The notes under the pieces were generated by a model, which was not told where the DNA came from, did no database searches, and worked only from the letters and a program-made list of their open reading frames with translations. The position numbers were made by a program, and so were the translations under genes. Positions 7,715 to 16,473 of a stretch of 64,000 bases of DNA are shown here, piece after piece. The stretch is from Psychroserpens luteus (lineage in GTDB: Bacteria; Bacteroidota; Bacteroidia; Flavobacteriales; Flavobacteriaceae). The stretch is from contig NZ_JADILU010000007.1 in assembly GCF_015319355.1 (NCBI RefSeq), positions 186,001 to 250,000 on the forward strand, given 5' to 3'. The first letter of the stretch is position 1, and the number at the start of each line of letters is the position of its first letter.

Positions 7715-8347
7715 TTATAGATCAATAACTTTTATGCTGTTTCTATTCAATTCTATTTTACCATCAATTTCTAGGGTTTTTAGTAATCTAGATATCACTA
7801 CGCGAGACGTATGTAAATCTCCTGCAATTTGTTGATGAGTTACATGGATAATCTCATTATGGTTAACCATCGCTTTGTCTTTAAGGTATTTAAACAAACG
7901 CTTATCCATTTTCAAAAAAGCAATGGTATCTATAGCTTCGAGCAACTCTGTCATACGATTATGGTAGCTTTGCAACACAAATTTCTGCCATGATTTATAC
8001 TTACCTAACCATTCTTCCATTTTTGCAACAGGAATCATAATTAACTTGGTATCAGTTTCTGCAATTGCTCTAATTTCGCTTTTAGAATTCCCTAAACAAC
8101 AAGATAAAGTCATTGCACAAGTATCTCCTTGTTCTATAAAATATAAAATGAGCTCGTCACCATCATCATCTTCTCTTAAAATTTTGATGGCTCCACTTAT
8201 CAAAAGTGGCATTGATTTTATGTAATCTCCAATTTCGATTAATTTAAATCCTTCAGGAATCTCTTTATAAGTTCCTACATTATTAATTTCTTGAAGCAAC
8301 TCATCTTCAAACAAATATCCATAATGTTGTTGTAGTTCTTCTATCAT
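7715..8347 (-). CDS. Crp/Fnr-family regulator with NtcA-like helix and three cysteines
   Basis: This 210-residue protein has a cyclic-nucleotide-fold sensor domain (about 15-125) and a helix-turn-helix (about 168-195). The recognition helix reads HTSRVVISRLL, with Arg182, Val183 and Arg187 in the positions that read TGTA-N8-TACA in NtcA. Four such dyads lie upstream of neighbouring sulfur genes. The sensor domain carries Cys77, Cys83 and Cys84 (DTCAMTLSCC), and the usual cAMP-binding Arg/Ser signature is not evident. There is no N-terminal Fe-S cysteine cluster as in Fnr. I infer a thiol- or persulfide-responsive activator. Its own promoter has an FNR-type TGAT site, not the TGTA type. Confidence 0.85.
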   Translation of the reverse strand: MIEELQQHYGYLFEDELLQEINNVGTYKEIPEGFKLIEIGDYIKSMPLLISGAIKILREDDDGDELILYFIEQGDTCAMTLSCCLGNSKSEIRAIAETDTKLIMIPVAKMEEWLGKYKSWQKFVLQSYHNRMTELLEAIDTIAFLKMDKRLFKYLKDKAMVNHNEIIHVTHQQIAGDLHTSRVVISRLLKTLEIDGKIELNRNSIKVIDL

Positions 8348-8371
8348 TTTCCATGTAATCGATTATGAATT

Positions 8372-8444
8372 CAAAAATAGGCATTTTAAAAAAGATTTAC
8401 CTGATATATATCATTGTGATACCATTGTAAATAAAATAGTTTTA
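8372..8444. promoter_or_regulatory. Divergent FNR-type promoter pair (TGATATATATCA)
   Basis: A perfect dyad at 8402-8413 (centre 8407.5) has a box on both sides: TAGTTTTA at 8437-8444 (+), 29.5 bp away, and a perfect TATTTTTG at 8379-8372 (-), 28.5 bp away. One site could therefore activate both the lipoprotein gene (8465) and the crp gene (8347). Leaders would be about 16 and 19 nt. Confidence 0.72.
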
Positions 8445-8464
8445 TAAGACAAAATATAGAAATT

Positions 8465-9097
8465 ATGAAATCACTTATGTACATCTTCGTATTGGCTTTA
8501 TTAGTAAGTTGTTCTACTGCAAGAGTCACTGATAGTTGGATAAATAATGACTACGCAAACTATCAACCAAATAAAATTCTAATTATTGGACTCACTGATA
8601 ATCTTAGTGGAAGAACATTATTTGAAGAACAATTAAAAAAAGAACTCTCCAACAGAGGTATTGAAGCTGTTGAGAGTTATAAAGTGTTTAAACCAACATT
8701 CACTAGTTCAAAACAAACCGAAGAAGAAATTGATGAAGAAATAAAAAGACTCTCTAAAGATGGTTTTGATGCTGTTTTAATTTCTGCAGTAAAAGGTGTA
8801 GATGAAAAAATCTCTTATAGTGGAGACGACTTTAGAACAAATTATTATTGGAGACGTTTTGGACGTTATTATTATTTAACGCAGGATGTTTATCATGTTA
8901 ATGGCTATTACAATAAGTATAAAATTTATCACATTGAAGCATCTTTATATAACTTAAAGGAGGACAATGATAAATCTTTGGTTTGGGTTGCTTCATATGA
9001 TATTATAGATCCTAAACAGATTAACAAAACAGTTACTAATTATGTAACAGCTATTACTAAATCGTTGGAAAAACATCAAATTATAAAGAGTAATTAA
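8465..9097 (+). CDS. Lipoprotein of unknown function (paralogue of 37199-37855)
   Basis: This 210-residue protein has a lipoprotein signal (LLVSC, Cys16). After STARVTDSW it has an alpha/beta-like core: KILIIGLTDN, FEEQLKKELSNRGIEA, then a tyrosine-rich segment (YYWRRFGRYYYLTQDVYH) and a C-terminal helix. The paralogue at 37199 shares CS(S/T)xxxVxSW, a VIGLT strand and the final TVTxYV segment. I do not recognise an enzymatic family. Both copies lie in the FNR-type regulon region, so a low-oxygen envelope role is likely. Confidence 0.75.
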   Translation: MKSLMYIFVLALLVSCSTARVTDSWINNDYANYQPNKILIIGLTDNLSGRTLFEEQLKKELSNRGIEAVESYKVFKPTFTSSKQTEEEIDEEIKRLSKDGFDAVLISAVKGVDEKISYSGDDFRTNYYWRRFGRYYYLTQDVYHVNGYYNKYKIYHIEASLYNLKEDNDKSLVWVASYDIIDPKQINKTVTNYVTAITKSLEKHQIIKSN

Positions 9098-9118
9098 AAA
9101 GTTAACCTATAAGGTTTC

Positions 9119-9156
9119 ACCTCATTCTAGTAGCTACACTATTGTGAGGTTTTTTC
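9119..9156 (+). terminator. Intrinsic terminator after lipoprotein gene
   Basis: The stem ACCTCA/TGAGGT, extended inside by TAGT/ACTA, is followed by six T. It overlaps the last codons of the convergent MscS gene. Confidence 0.65.
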
Positions 9157-10062
9157 TTCCTTTAACTTCACTTTCAATTCTGGAATTTTGATCAACTCAA
9201 TAGTTGTTGAAGCTAAAAGAACCTTTCCATCTGTAGCTTCAATCTCTTTTCTAATACTGTCATTTAAAAGATGCTTTGTAATACGACGTTTCTTAAAATC
9301 AACTATATATCTCAAATTAAATTGAATCCAATTATCTGTTAAAGTAATTGCCAAAGTTGGATCTACTTGAGCATCTTCAATATAATACTTGTTGACGACC
9401 TCTTTCCATTGTGTCTTTGAATTTGCTGTATATTCTGAAAGTGTTTCCGAAGCAATTTTAATAATAATTGATTTTGCCAAATCAATATCAGAACCATAGC
9501 GAATTGGTAAATTGAATTCGTCCCAAATGAACGGAAAATCATTAGAGTAATTATATATTGGTCCTTTAAACACAAAGGCGTTGCTTAGTTTAACAATACG
9601 TCCGCTATAATTATCACTACTTACCCATTCACCGATTTCCATCATAGTAGTATAAATACTATCAACATCAATGACATCACCTTTGATACCATTAATTTCT
9701 ATACGATCTCCAGGTTTGTAAACTTTTACTAAAAAAATATAAATAGAACCTGCAATACTCAGTATTAATTCTTGTAGAGTAAACGCCAATCCTGCAGTGA
9801 ATAATCCAACAATAAGAGTAAAATCTTTTATTGCACCAGAAAAGTAAGTAATTACTAAAAACACAAGTAATATATAGCCAAAGATTTCTATGCCTTTTTG
9901 AGCTTTATAACGTATTACCGTGTTTGATATTTTGTTTTTTAAATAGCGTCTTAGTAACTGAATACAAAGCAAGATTACAATAAGTATCACTAAAAATTTA
10001 ATCATACTCCAAACAAAAGGATTAGCATTAAGCCATTCTTTTATAGGCTCTATTTCTATCAT
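9139..10062 (-). CDS. MscS-family mechanosensitive channel
   Basis: This 307-residue protein has three membrane segments (about 15-38, 60-80, 83-115). The pore-lining third segment continues into SIAGSIYIFLVKVYKPGDRI, then the MscS beta domain (EINGIKGDVIDVDSIYTTM). The cytoplasmic alpha/beta domain follows. It is the last gene of the operon 11467-9139 (small protein, CbpA, CbpM, MscS), 10 bp after cbpM, so it is co-expressed with chaperones from an FNR-type promoter. It probably relieves osmotic stress. Confidence 0.9.
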   Translation of the reverse strand: MIEIEPIKEWLNANPFVWSMIKFLVILIVILLCIQLLRRYLKNKISNTVIRYKAQKGIEIFGYILLVFLVITYFSGAIKDFTLIVGLFTAGLAFTLQELILSIAGSIYIFLVKVYKPGDRIEINGIKGDVIDVDSIYTTMMEIGEWVSSDNYSGRIVKLSNAFVFKGPIYNYSNDFPFIWDEFNLPIRYGSDIDLAKSIIIKIASETLSEYTANSKTQWKEVVNKYYIEDAQVDPTLAITLTDNWIQFNLRYIVDFKKRRITKHLLNDSIRKEIEATDGKVLLASTTIELIKIPELKVKLKEEKTSQ

Positions 10063-10072
10063 AGGATTGCTT

Positions 10073-10369
10073 TTATAATTCCTCGAAAGAATTTAACTTA
10101 TTTTTGAGTGTTCTTATTTGAGATTGAAGCTGTTCTACCTGCTTCAATAAATTATAAATAGCATCAATGCCTTCAATATTTATATTAAGATCATAATGTA
10201 AACGCATCATTTTTTCTACATCATTAAGTTGATTAGTTTGCAAATAATTTTCATTATCTGTGATGGTAATTTCAACCAATTCGTACTCATGAAGCGTATT
10301 TATAAAATCTTCTGAAACTTTATAATGTGTACAAAATTGCTGTATTGAGATAAGGTGTGTTGTGTCCAT
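10073..10369 (-). CDS. cbpM: Chaperone modulator CbpM-like (MerR-type HTH)
   Basis: A protein of about 98 residues has the sequence HLISIQQFCTHYKVSEDFI (HTH-like), then NDVEKMMRLHYDLNINIEGI and a C-terminal coiled coil (YNLLKQVEQLQSQIRTLKNKL). This is the CbpM pattern, which binds the J domain of CbpA and inhibits it. A longer frame starts at 10396, but the ATG at 10369 directly follows the CbpA stop (10371), so it is chosen. Confidence 0.82.
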   Translation of the reverse strand: MDTTHLISIQQFCTHYKVSEDFINTLHEYELVEITITDNENYLQTNQLNDVEKMMRLHYDLNINIEGIDAIYNLLKQVEQLQSQIRTLKNKLNSFEEL

Positions 10370-10370
10370 G

Positions 10371-11255
10371 TTATCGTAATTTTGAAAGTTCAACAAAGAG
10401 TTCTTTTTCTTTAGCAGAAAGATTTGTAGGTGTTTTTATATTATAGGTTATAAATAAATCTCCAAATTGTCCTTCTTTTTTATACTTCGGAAAGCCTTTT
10501 CCCTTCAATTTTACTTTTGTTCCATTTTGAGTTTCTGGTTTTACTGTTAATTTTACTTTTCCGTCGAAAGTATCAACCATAATTTCACCACCTAAAAGCG
10601 CTTTATATAAATCTAAATCTACTGTAGCGTACAAGTTATCTCCATCCCTTTTAAATTGAGAGTTATTGACTATTGAAAACTCTATTAATAAGTCTCCATT
10701 AGGTCCACCATTGACACCTTTACCTCCATGACCTTTTATTTTTATAATTTGACCATTTTCTACTCCTGCAGGAATCGTAATGCGAATATTTTTATTATTT
10801 ACTGTTAAGGTTTGTTTATGCGAAGTGAATACATCCTTGAGATTTAACTTTAATTGCGCATTAAAATCCTGACCTTTAAACTTTACTTCTCTCCCACGAC
10901 TTCCTGATGCTCTTCCTCCAAACATAGAACCGAAAAAATCTGAAAAATCTTCTTCAGAATAGCCTCCTTGAGAACCTTGTGAACTTCTTTGATACTGCTG
11001 TTGTTGTTTTGCCTTATCGTACTCTTCAGAATTTTTCCAATGCTCACCATACTCATCATATTTTTTTCGATTTTCTGGATTACTTAAGACTTCATTGGCT
11101 TCATTAATTTCCTTGAACTTCTGTTCGGCAGCTTTATCATTAGGATTTAAATCTGGATGATGTTTTCGAGCCAGTTTACGATAGGCTTTCTTTATATCGC
11201 TTTCAGTAGCACTTTTTGAAATGCCTAATACTTTGTAATAATCTATAAATGCCAT
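10371..11255 (-). CDS. cbpA: DnaJ-type co-chaperone CbpA
   Basis: This 294-residue protein has a J domain (1-70) with HPD at 33-35, a Gly/Ser/Gln-rich linker (about 80-120) and two C-terminal beta domains ending in [18 protein letters not shown]. It lacks the CxxCxGxG zinc finger, so it is CbpA rather than DnaJ. It stimulates Hsp70 ATPase on damaged proteins. Its stop is one base from cbpM and its start overlaps the preceding gene's stop (TAATG), showing translational coupling. Confidence 0.93.
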   Translation of the reverse strand: MAFIDYYKVLGISKSATESDIKKAYRKLARKHHPDLNPNDKAAEQKFKEINEANEVLSNPENRKKYDEYGEHWKNSEEYDKAKQQQQYQRSSQGSQGGYSEEDFSDFFGSMFGGRASGSRGREVKFKGQDFNAQLKLNLKDVFTSHKQTLTVNNKNIRITIPAGVENGQIIKIKGHGGKGVNGGPNGDLLIEFSIVNNSQFKRDGDNLYATVDLDLYKALLGGEIMVDTFDGKVKLTVKPETQNGTKVKLKGKGFPKYKKEGQFGDLFITYNIKTPTNLSAKEKELFVELSKLR

Positions 11256-11467
11256 TACTTTTTATTATGAGTTTTAGTGTATTCTTTTAATATTTCTTTG
11301 AGACTTTCTAAATACTCTTCCATGATAGCAACATCCATATCTGGATGAATTTCGGTAGGTATTGTAATTGGGTTTTCATCCAAATTCGCATAGAGTTCTG
11401 GGTAATTAACCTCAATACTCGTCGTTAGCCTAATAATTTGATTTTCTATATCTTGTAGTGTTTTCAT
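11255..11467 (-). CDS. Small acidic protein of unknown function, first gene of cbpA operon
   Basis: A 70-residue, predicted largely helical protein, [14 protein letters not shown]..., with an acidic middle ([23 protein letters not shown]) and a basic tail. No family is recognised. It overlaps cbpA by one base and has a good FNR-type promoter 60 bp upstream, so it is likely real and expressed with the chaperones. A role with CbpA/CbpM is inferred only from position. Confidence 0.65.
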   Translation of the reverse strand: MKTLQDIENQIIRLTTSIEVNYPELYANLDENPITIPTEIHPDMDVAIMEEYLESLKEILKEYTKTHNKK

Positions 11468-11490
11468 AACGTCCTTTTAAAATTACGGAT

Positions 11491-11533
11491 TAAAATTAGT
11501 TTTAAATAAAAAAAGAACAAATGATTTATATCA
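11491..11533 (-). promoter_or_regulatory. FNR-type promoter of the cbpA-cbpM-mscS operon (TGAT-TTAT-ATCA)
   Basis: A perfect dyad at 11522-11533 (centre 11527.5) is followed by TAATTTTA at 11498-11491 (minus), 29.5 bp from the centre. Predicted start is about 11486, 19 nt before the ATG. The rest of 11534-11722 contains only AT-rich DNA with an isolated half-site (ATATATCATG) near 11600. Confidence 0.68.
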
Positions 11534-11722
11534 TTAAAGATAGCTTTACAAATGAATTTTTCCATCTCGTATTTTAAGTAATTCTATCGATTTTTATATA
11601 TCATGAATTTAATACGTCTTTTATAACTCAAACTGATAATCCATTAATAATTATTGCTTAAAGTAATGTTTTTAATTACTGCGGAAGCATATATATAAAA
11701 CAAAAACTTTGTCTGATTTTTG

Positions 11723-12571
11723 TTAAAGTTGTGAAATATCACACAGTTTTTTAACTTCATCTAAAACACGATGAATTCTTTTTTCTGAAATTCCAATATT
11801 TTTCATCTTATCAGATGCGTTAATTAACTCCTTAACCAAAACAACATCTTTCTCTATTAGCTGATGTTTTTCTTTTTTGGTTAATGTTGTTAAAGTGGTA
11901 ACAGGATATAAAGCCATAGAATCAATAGTTGCTTTTAGTCCGTTGTTTTTTGGGTAATCCCAACTTAACAAAGTTAGCCCAACACATTTTGCATAGTTTA
12001 TAGCATCTTCAGTAAACCTAGTATTGGTAACCAACCAACCTTGTTTTAAATGTGTTTTGTTTTTTGAATTGGTATTCCATTGTTCTTGAATGTCTAAAAA
12101 TCTGGAATTTATATATAATGGCACTTTTACATTGCTTGATCCTTTAGCATCGGAATGAAACTTACATTCAATAGCATACACGTTTCCATCCTTTTCTGCT
12201 AGTACATCAATTTCATGCGTTACACAGGCACCATCTAATATTACGCTGACTTCCGTTTTATATCCTTTTTCTTTTAATAAGGCAGCAACCAATCTCTCAA
12301 ACGGAAAACCAGTTGGTCCTAAATCAAATATGGCACGTTTTAAACTATAGCGTGAAGCACAAACCTTATTATGCTTTTTTAATAAAGCAAATGCTTTCTT
12401 ATAGATTTCATTAGATGACATACCATCATAAATAACGGGTTGAATTCCATGTATGATAGTTTCAATCACATTTTTGGGTGCTCCTGCATATTGAAGTGAA
12501 TGTTTTAATTTTTCGAATGAAAAAAGTTCCATTTCATCATTACCCTTTTTAATGTAAATTTGCTTTTCCAT
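11723..12571 (-). CDS. ATP-cone domain fused to PD-(D/E)xK nuclease (copy 1)
   Basis: This 282-residue protein has an N-terminal ATP-cone (about 1-95), as in NrdR and class I/III ribonucleotide reductases (FSFEKLKHSLQYAG; SNEIYKKAFALLKK; YSLKRAIFDLGPTGFPFE). A Mrr-like nuclease domain follows (about 95-230) with HEIDVLAEKDGN...IECKFH, giving D122, E135 and K137 as the catalytic set. A C-terminal helical part follows. Nucleotide binding probably gates the nuclease. A clear paralogue lies at 34330-35169. The start follows the OMPLA-like gene by 14 bp. The substrate is unknown; no methylase or other restriction partner lies nearby. Confidence 0.8.
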   Translation of the reverse strand: MEKQIYIKKGNDEMELFSFEKLKHSLQYAGAPKNVIETIIHGIQPVIYDGMSSNEIYKKAFALLKKHNKVCASRYSLKRAIFDLGPTGFPFERLVAALLKEKGYKTEVSVILDGACVTHEIDVLAEKDGNVYAIECKFHSDAKGSSNVKVPLYINSRFLDIQEQWNTNSKNKTHLKQGWLVTNTRFTEDAINYAKCVGLTLLSWDYPKNNGLKATIDSMALYPVTTLTTLTKKEKHQLIEKDVVLVKELINASDKMKNIGISEKRIHRVLDEVKKLCDISQL

Positions 12572-12585
12572 ACTTTCTTATTGTA

Positions 12586-13479
12586 TTAAAATCTTAATAT
12601 TTCAGTCATTATTCCAAAACGTATAATGGATAATTGATGCTCAAAATAAATATTGTAATAATCCATACCATGATAAAACTGGACAAATAATCCAATATCT
12701 TCTAAAAATTTTGGATGATAATAAAAGGTAACACTTACATTAAATCTGTCAAAATCAAAAACGTCTAAATCATTATAATTATCTAACATTAGTGTTGCTT
12801 CCGCTTTTAATGAAAAATTGGCTCTATCGCTATGAGAATCGGTTAAAGGAAACTTAAACGATGTAAAACTATTATGCCATCGTAATCCACTATATTTACC
12901 TTTTAACTCTTTTGACATCCAACTTTTAGGATGGATTTCTATTGAACTTTTTAAAGTTTTAATAGCTTTTAATTGGTTACTATAACCCGTTTTAAGAAAA
13001 CCTAATTCGAAAAAATTAGTTGCAAAATTTCCCGTTTGTAAGTTGATGGTATTATCGTCATTATAGAAATCACCATCTTGTCCATTAGAATGATGTGCTA
13101 TTTTACCGAAAAAAACCAAATAATTAAGAGCCTCATATTTATTAGCTAAATAATATAATGAAATCTGTGGAATATAACTAGGTGTACGTACAGGATAGGA
13201 TTCTTCATTATACATCCTAATTGTGATTTGAGGTTTTAAAATAGCCATTAACTTGGAGTCCTTTCGTTTTCTAATAACAAATGACGGATTTACATTGGCT
13301 TCAAACATTAATGGTTCAATATTACCAATATCTGTTGGAAATGTAATGTAACTATCGCTTTGATTGATTAGAGCTATTTTAGACAAATCTAATTGCGGAA
13401 GTGTATCTAAATCTTTTTGCGAAAAAGCAAGATGTACCGACCATAATAGTAAAAATAATATGTACGCTCTCGTTTTCAT
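12586..13479 (-). CDS. Outer-membrane beta-barrel protein, possible phospholipase A1
   Basis: This 297-residue protein has a signal peptide ending at LAFSQ, followed by alternating beta strands to a C-terminal Phe, typical of a small outer-membrane barrel. A segment GKIAHHSNGQDGDF resembles the HxSNG active-site region of OMPLA (PldA), which is the basis for the suggestion of a calcium-dependent phospholipase. The match is short, so plain outer-membrane barrel is the safe call. It sits between a cytochrome b gene and the ATP-cone nuclease. Confidence 0.6.
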   Translation of the reverse strand: MKTRAYILFLLLWSVHLAFSQKDLDTLPQLDLSKIALINQSDSYITFPTDIGNIEPLMFEANVNPSFVIRKRKDSKLMAILKPQITIRMYNEESYPVRTPSYIPQISLYYLANKYEALNYLVFFGKIAHHSNGQDGDFYNDDNTINLQTGNFATNFFELGFLKTGYSNQLKAIKTLKSSIEIHPKSWMSKELKGKYSGLRWHNSFTSFKFPLTDSHSDRANFSLKAEATLMLDNYNDLDVFDFDRFNVSVTFYYHPKFLEDIGLFVQFYHGMDYYNIYFEHQLSIIRFGIMTEILRF

Positions 13480-13499
13480 TTATATAGATTTAAGTCATT

Positions 13500-14078
13500 T
13501 TAATCTTTGTCTTTCGAGCCACTAACAATCCTTGAAATAATTCCTTTTTGGTCTGTAAATTCTGCAATTAACACACCTGCCAAATGGATAACTATAAATG
13601 CTATCAGATAGTAAATACCAAGCACGTGGATTTCTTCCATTGGCTTTTTCCATTCTTTTGGTCCTAATTCTATTATAAGTCCAGTAACAAGTGAAACAAC
13701 AACACATAAATAAAAAATAATATATGTCCATTTCTGAATTCTCTTTTTTGTAGACAGGTTTTTATTCAAAGGGTTTTGAATCTTCATTTGTCCGAATGCA
13801 GGAAGTATAAAACGAATACTAAATAACCCAACCAATACATAACCTAAATAAATATGCCAATCCCACATGGGCTGTCTTATCTTTTTGGCTAAAACAATGA
13901 GTTGATCTTGAGATAGACTCTGTTCAGTGCCAATCAGGTAATTCTCGATTATTTCTGCCATATTATACTTATTCATCCATGTTAATCGCAAAAAAATAGT
14001 AATTAACAACAGTATAAATGAAACTGCAATTGCCCAATGAATTATGCGATAAATTTTAGAATATTGTAATTTTTCCAT
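13500..14078 (-). CDS. Cytochrome b561-type membrane protein
   Basis: This 192-residue protein has four membrane helices (about 12-32, 73-92, 112-134, 147-169). Haem-ligand histidines are found in RIIHWAIAV, DWHIYLGY, EIHVLGIYY and IVIHLAGVL. This is the YceJ/b561 pattern: a di-haem b protein carrying electrons between quinone and a periplasmic partner. No obvious redox partner gene adjoins it. Confidence 0.82.
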   Translation of the reverse strand: MEKLQYSKIYRIIHWAIAVSFILLLITIFLRLTWMNKYNMAEIIENYLIGTEQSLSQDQLIVLAKKIRQPMWDWHIYLGYVLVGLFSIRFILPAFGQMKIQNPLNKNLSTKKRIQKWTYIIFYLCVVVSLVTGLIIELGPKEWKKPMEEIHVLGIYYLIAFIVIHLAGVLIAEFTDQKGIISRIVSGSKDKD

Positions 14079-14094
14079 GATGTCTGTTTTTAAT

Positions 14095-14490
14095 TTATTG
14101 TACTATTTTTTTTATACTGAAAAATGCTATTAGCGAGAAACTTAACGTCACCAACATTCTAAAAACCATTGCCTTTATTGTTTTAGCTTCGTGAAGTCCG
14201 CCATTATTAACATAAAGCAGTAAAGCTATAAAAGCAATAATCAAGATACCTAAAGCAACAATTAACACCCAAAACGTCCACTTTTTACTTTTTAAAAATC
14301 CGTAAGCAGCAAATAAGTATAAAATGCTACAGATAAAGTTTACCCAAACTATAAACAAGACATAGTTTCCTTCTTTGGCTCTAATGGCAAACCAATCGAA
14401 AATCACAGCGCTACTTAAAAATAAAGTGAGCAATGCAAACAGTGCTAAAATAGTAGCACTCAAAGTCTTGATAATCTTTTTAGTTTTCAT
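14095..14490 (-). CDS. Four-helix membrane protein of unknown function
   Basis: A protein of about 131 residues has four hydrophobic segments (about 8-30, 43-62, 70-90, 105-128). No family motif is recognised. A longer frame begins at 14520, but the ATG at 14490 (MKTKKIIKTL) gives a normal membrane-protein start, overlapping the LOG gene end by 11 bp. It is 16 bp before the cytochrome b gene, and may serve it. Confidence 0.65.
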   Translation of the reverse strand: MKTKKIIKTLSATILALFALLTLFLSSAVIFDWFAIRAKEGNYVLFIVWVNFICSILYLFAAYGFLKSKKWTFWVLIVALGILIIAFIALLLYVNNGGLHEAKTIKAMVFRMLVTLSFSLIAFFSIKKIVQ

Positions 14491-15244
14491 TTGATATAGG
14501 TTTATTAGACGATTCACCAAGCCACCATTTTGGTTTGTCTTGTTTTGTAACTAAACCGAATTTTTTAATGGAATATGTTTCAATATGCGTTATTACATCT
14601 TCGACCGAATCGGTAACAAATAACAGTTTCATATCCACTGGACTAATACTTTCATTTTCTGCCATTAATTGAATATGATGACACAATTCTTTATGGTATT
14701 CCGAATCGAAAATAACTATAGGGAAATCTTGAATTACTTTGGTTTGAATCAATATTAAAGCCTCAAATAACTCGTCTAGTGTGCCAAATCCTCCAGGCAT
14801 TACAACAAAGCCATAAGAATATTTTACAAGAATAACCTTGCGTAAAAAGAAGTATGGTATGTTGATCCATTTATGCAAATACAGATTTGGTTTTTGCTCG
14901 AATGGTAGAATAATATTACAACCTACAGAGTATCCTCCAGCTTCATAAGCCCCTTTATTAGCAGCTTCCATAATTCCTGGACCACCACCTGTCATTACTG
15001 TAAATCCTATTTTTGCTAATGCTGCTCCAATTTTTTCAGCACTTTTATAGTGTTCAGAATCTTTTGCAAATCTTGCAGACCCAAAAACAGTAACACAAGG
15101 TCCAATAAAATGCATTTTCCTAAAGGCTTTTATAAAATTAAAAAACACTTTAAAAGCAAAAGATAATTCCTTAAAACGAGATAAAGGACCTCGAACAAAC
15201 AAAGATTCATCTTTTGATAACTTTATTTTATTATTAGTCTTCAT
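14480..15244 (-). CDS. LOG family phosphoribohydrolase
   Basis: This 254-residue protein has the Rossmann-like LOG motifs GGGPGIMEAANKG (about 82-94) and PGGFGTLDELFEA (about 150-162). LOG proteins hydrolyse nucleoside 5'-monophosphates to base plus ribose phosphate; in plants they activate cytokinins, and bacterial roles are less clear. It follows the ABC permease by 11 bp. An N-terminal extension of about 55 residues precedes the core, as in type II LOGs. Confidence 0.88.
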   Translation of the reverse strand: MKTNNKIKLSKDESLFVRGPLSRFKELSFAFKVFFNFIKAFRKMHFIGPCVTVFGSARFAKDSEHYKSAEKIGAALAKIGFTVMTGGGPGIMEAANKGAYEAGGYSVGCNIILPFEQKPNLYLHKWINIPYFFLRKVILVKYSYGFVVMPGGFGTLDELFEALILIQTKVIQDFPIVIFDSEYHKELCHHIQLMAENESISPVDMKLLFVTDSVEDVITHIETYSIKKFGLVTKQDKPKWWLGESSNKPISNEN

Positions 15245-15255
15245 AGCATGATTTT

Positions 15256-16377
15256 TTATGTTGTCTTTTTATAACTCCAAACCGCTAAGCCATTCATTAC
15301 AAAAGCATAAAGTGCTGTTTTTAATAACTGTGGAAGAATATCGTTAAAACCAGAACCTTTAAGCATCACCATACGCATCACTTCTACAAAATATCTTATT
15401 GGGTTAAATTCTGTAAGCGTTTGTGCCCATTTTGGCATACTTTCTATTGGCGTAAATAAACCACTCATCAAAATAAAAATAACAGTAAAAAACCAAGCAA
15501 TAAACATAGCTTGTTGTTGTGTATCTGTAAAATTTGAAATGAATAAACCGATGCCTAAAATGACTAAAATATAAATTGAGGTATATAAATACATGAGCGG
15601 TAAACTCCCAAGCATTGGGACATTAAAGATGACTTTTGCTAAAATTAAGCCTACAGTTAATAAACCCATTCCTATGACCCAAAACGGAAAGAGTTTCCCG
15701 ATGATAAACTGACTTTTTTTAATTGGTGTGACGTTGATTTGTTCTAGAGTACCAATTTCTTTTTCGCGGACAATATTCATTCCTGAAAGGAAGAGCGTAA
15801 TCATTGTTACTAGTAAAACCAATATTCCAGGCACCATAAAGGTTTTATAATTTAAGGTTTTGTTATACCAAAATAAAGGAATGGTTTCTATTACAGCTGG
15901 TTGTACTTGTTGATCTGAAACTTGCAATAATTCTACTTTTATGTTTTGATTAAAGCGTTGTACAATTTGTGTGACATATACATTTTCAACACCTGCTGCT
16001 GCGCCATCAATTGCATTTATTATTACGCCTAAATTGTTATGTTTTTCTTTTTGCAAATCGCGTTCAAAATAGTGTGGAATTTGTAAAAGCACATCAACTT
16101 CTCCTTTAAGCATTGCTGAACTTGCTAATGTTTCCGAAGGAAAATCTGTTAACACATTAAAATAAGTAGAGGCATTAAATTTTTCAACTAACGCTCTAGA
16201 TGTTGATGTGTGATCATTATCAATATAACCAAATTTGATATTCTTTACTTCAAAAGTAGCTGCATTAGATAATATAACGAGTTGCAATAATGGTAAAACA
16301 AAAATGATAGGAAGCATGCCTTTATTTCTAAAGATTTGCTTAAACTCTTTTTGTATGATGTATAAAATTGTTTTCAT
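15256..16377 (-). CDS. ABC-2 type exporter permease (second subunit, YbhR/YbhS-like)
   Basis: This 373-residue protein has one N-terminal helix, a large extracytoplasmic domain (about 45-175) and five C-terminal helices. The ABC-2 motif region REKEIGTLEQINVTPIKK is near 205-222. It pairs with the permease at 16474-17580. A palindrome (16382-16403) ends a few bases before its start codon on the minus strand. Confidence 0.9.
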   Translation of the reverse strand: MKTILYIIQKEFKQIFRNKGMLPIIFVLPLLQLVILSNAATFEVKNIKFGYIDNDHTSTSRALVEKFNASTYFNVLTDFPSETLASSAMLKGEVDVLLQIPHYFERDLQKEKHNNLGVIINAIDGAAAGVENVYVTQIVQRFNQNIKVELLQVSDQQVQPAVIETIPLFWYNKTLNYKTFMVPGILVLLVTMITLFLSGMNIVREKEIGTLEQINVTPIKKSQFIIGKLFPFWVIGMGLLTVGLILAKVIFNVPMLGSLPLMYLYTSIYILVILGIGLFISNFTDTQQQAMFIAWFFTVIFILMSGLFTPIESMPKWAQTLTEFNPIRYFVEVMRMVMLKGSGFNDILPQLLKTALYAFVMNGLAVWSYKKTT

Positions 16378-16381
16378 ATCA

Positions 16382-16403
16382 CTTCCTGCGTAGGCAGGAA
16401 TCT
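16382..16403. repeat. Short palindromic repeat, TTCCTGC...GCAGGAA family
   Basis: The inverted repeat TTCCTGC/GCAGGAA has a 4-base loop. Related copies are at 17587, 54525, 55229 (variant CCCAC/GTGGG) and inside trpF at 57773. This type of small palindrome is common in flavobacterial intergenic DNA. Here it abuts the start of the 15256-16377 gene. Confidence 0.75.
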
Positions 16404-16473
16404 TTTTTTAAATTTTATTTTTTAATAAACGTCTTGACTTCGCTTGACAAGACAACTTTACTCTTTTACTATT

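Noticed and set aside
11594-11606. Second TGAT-type site near ATATATCATG
   Set aside because: Only one half-site is present and no -7 box lies at the usual distance.
11723-12571. Restriction-modification system
   Set aside because: No methyltransferase or specificity gene is near either nuclease copy, and the ATP-cone is not typical of restriction enzymes.
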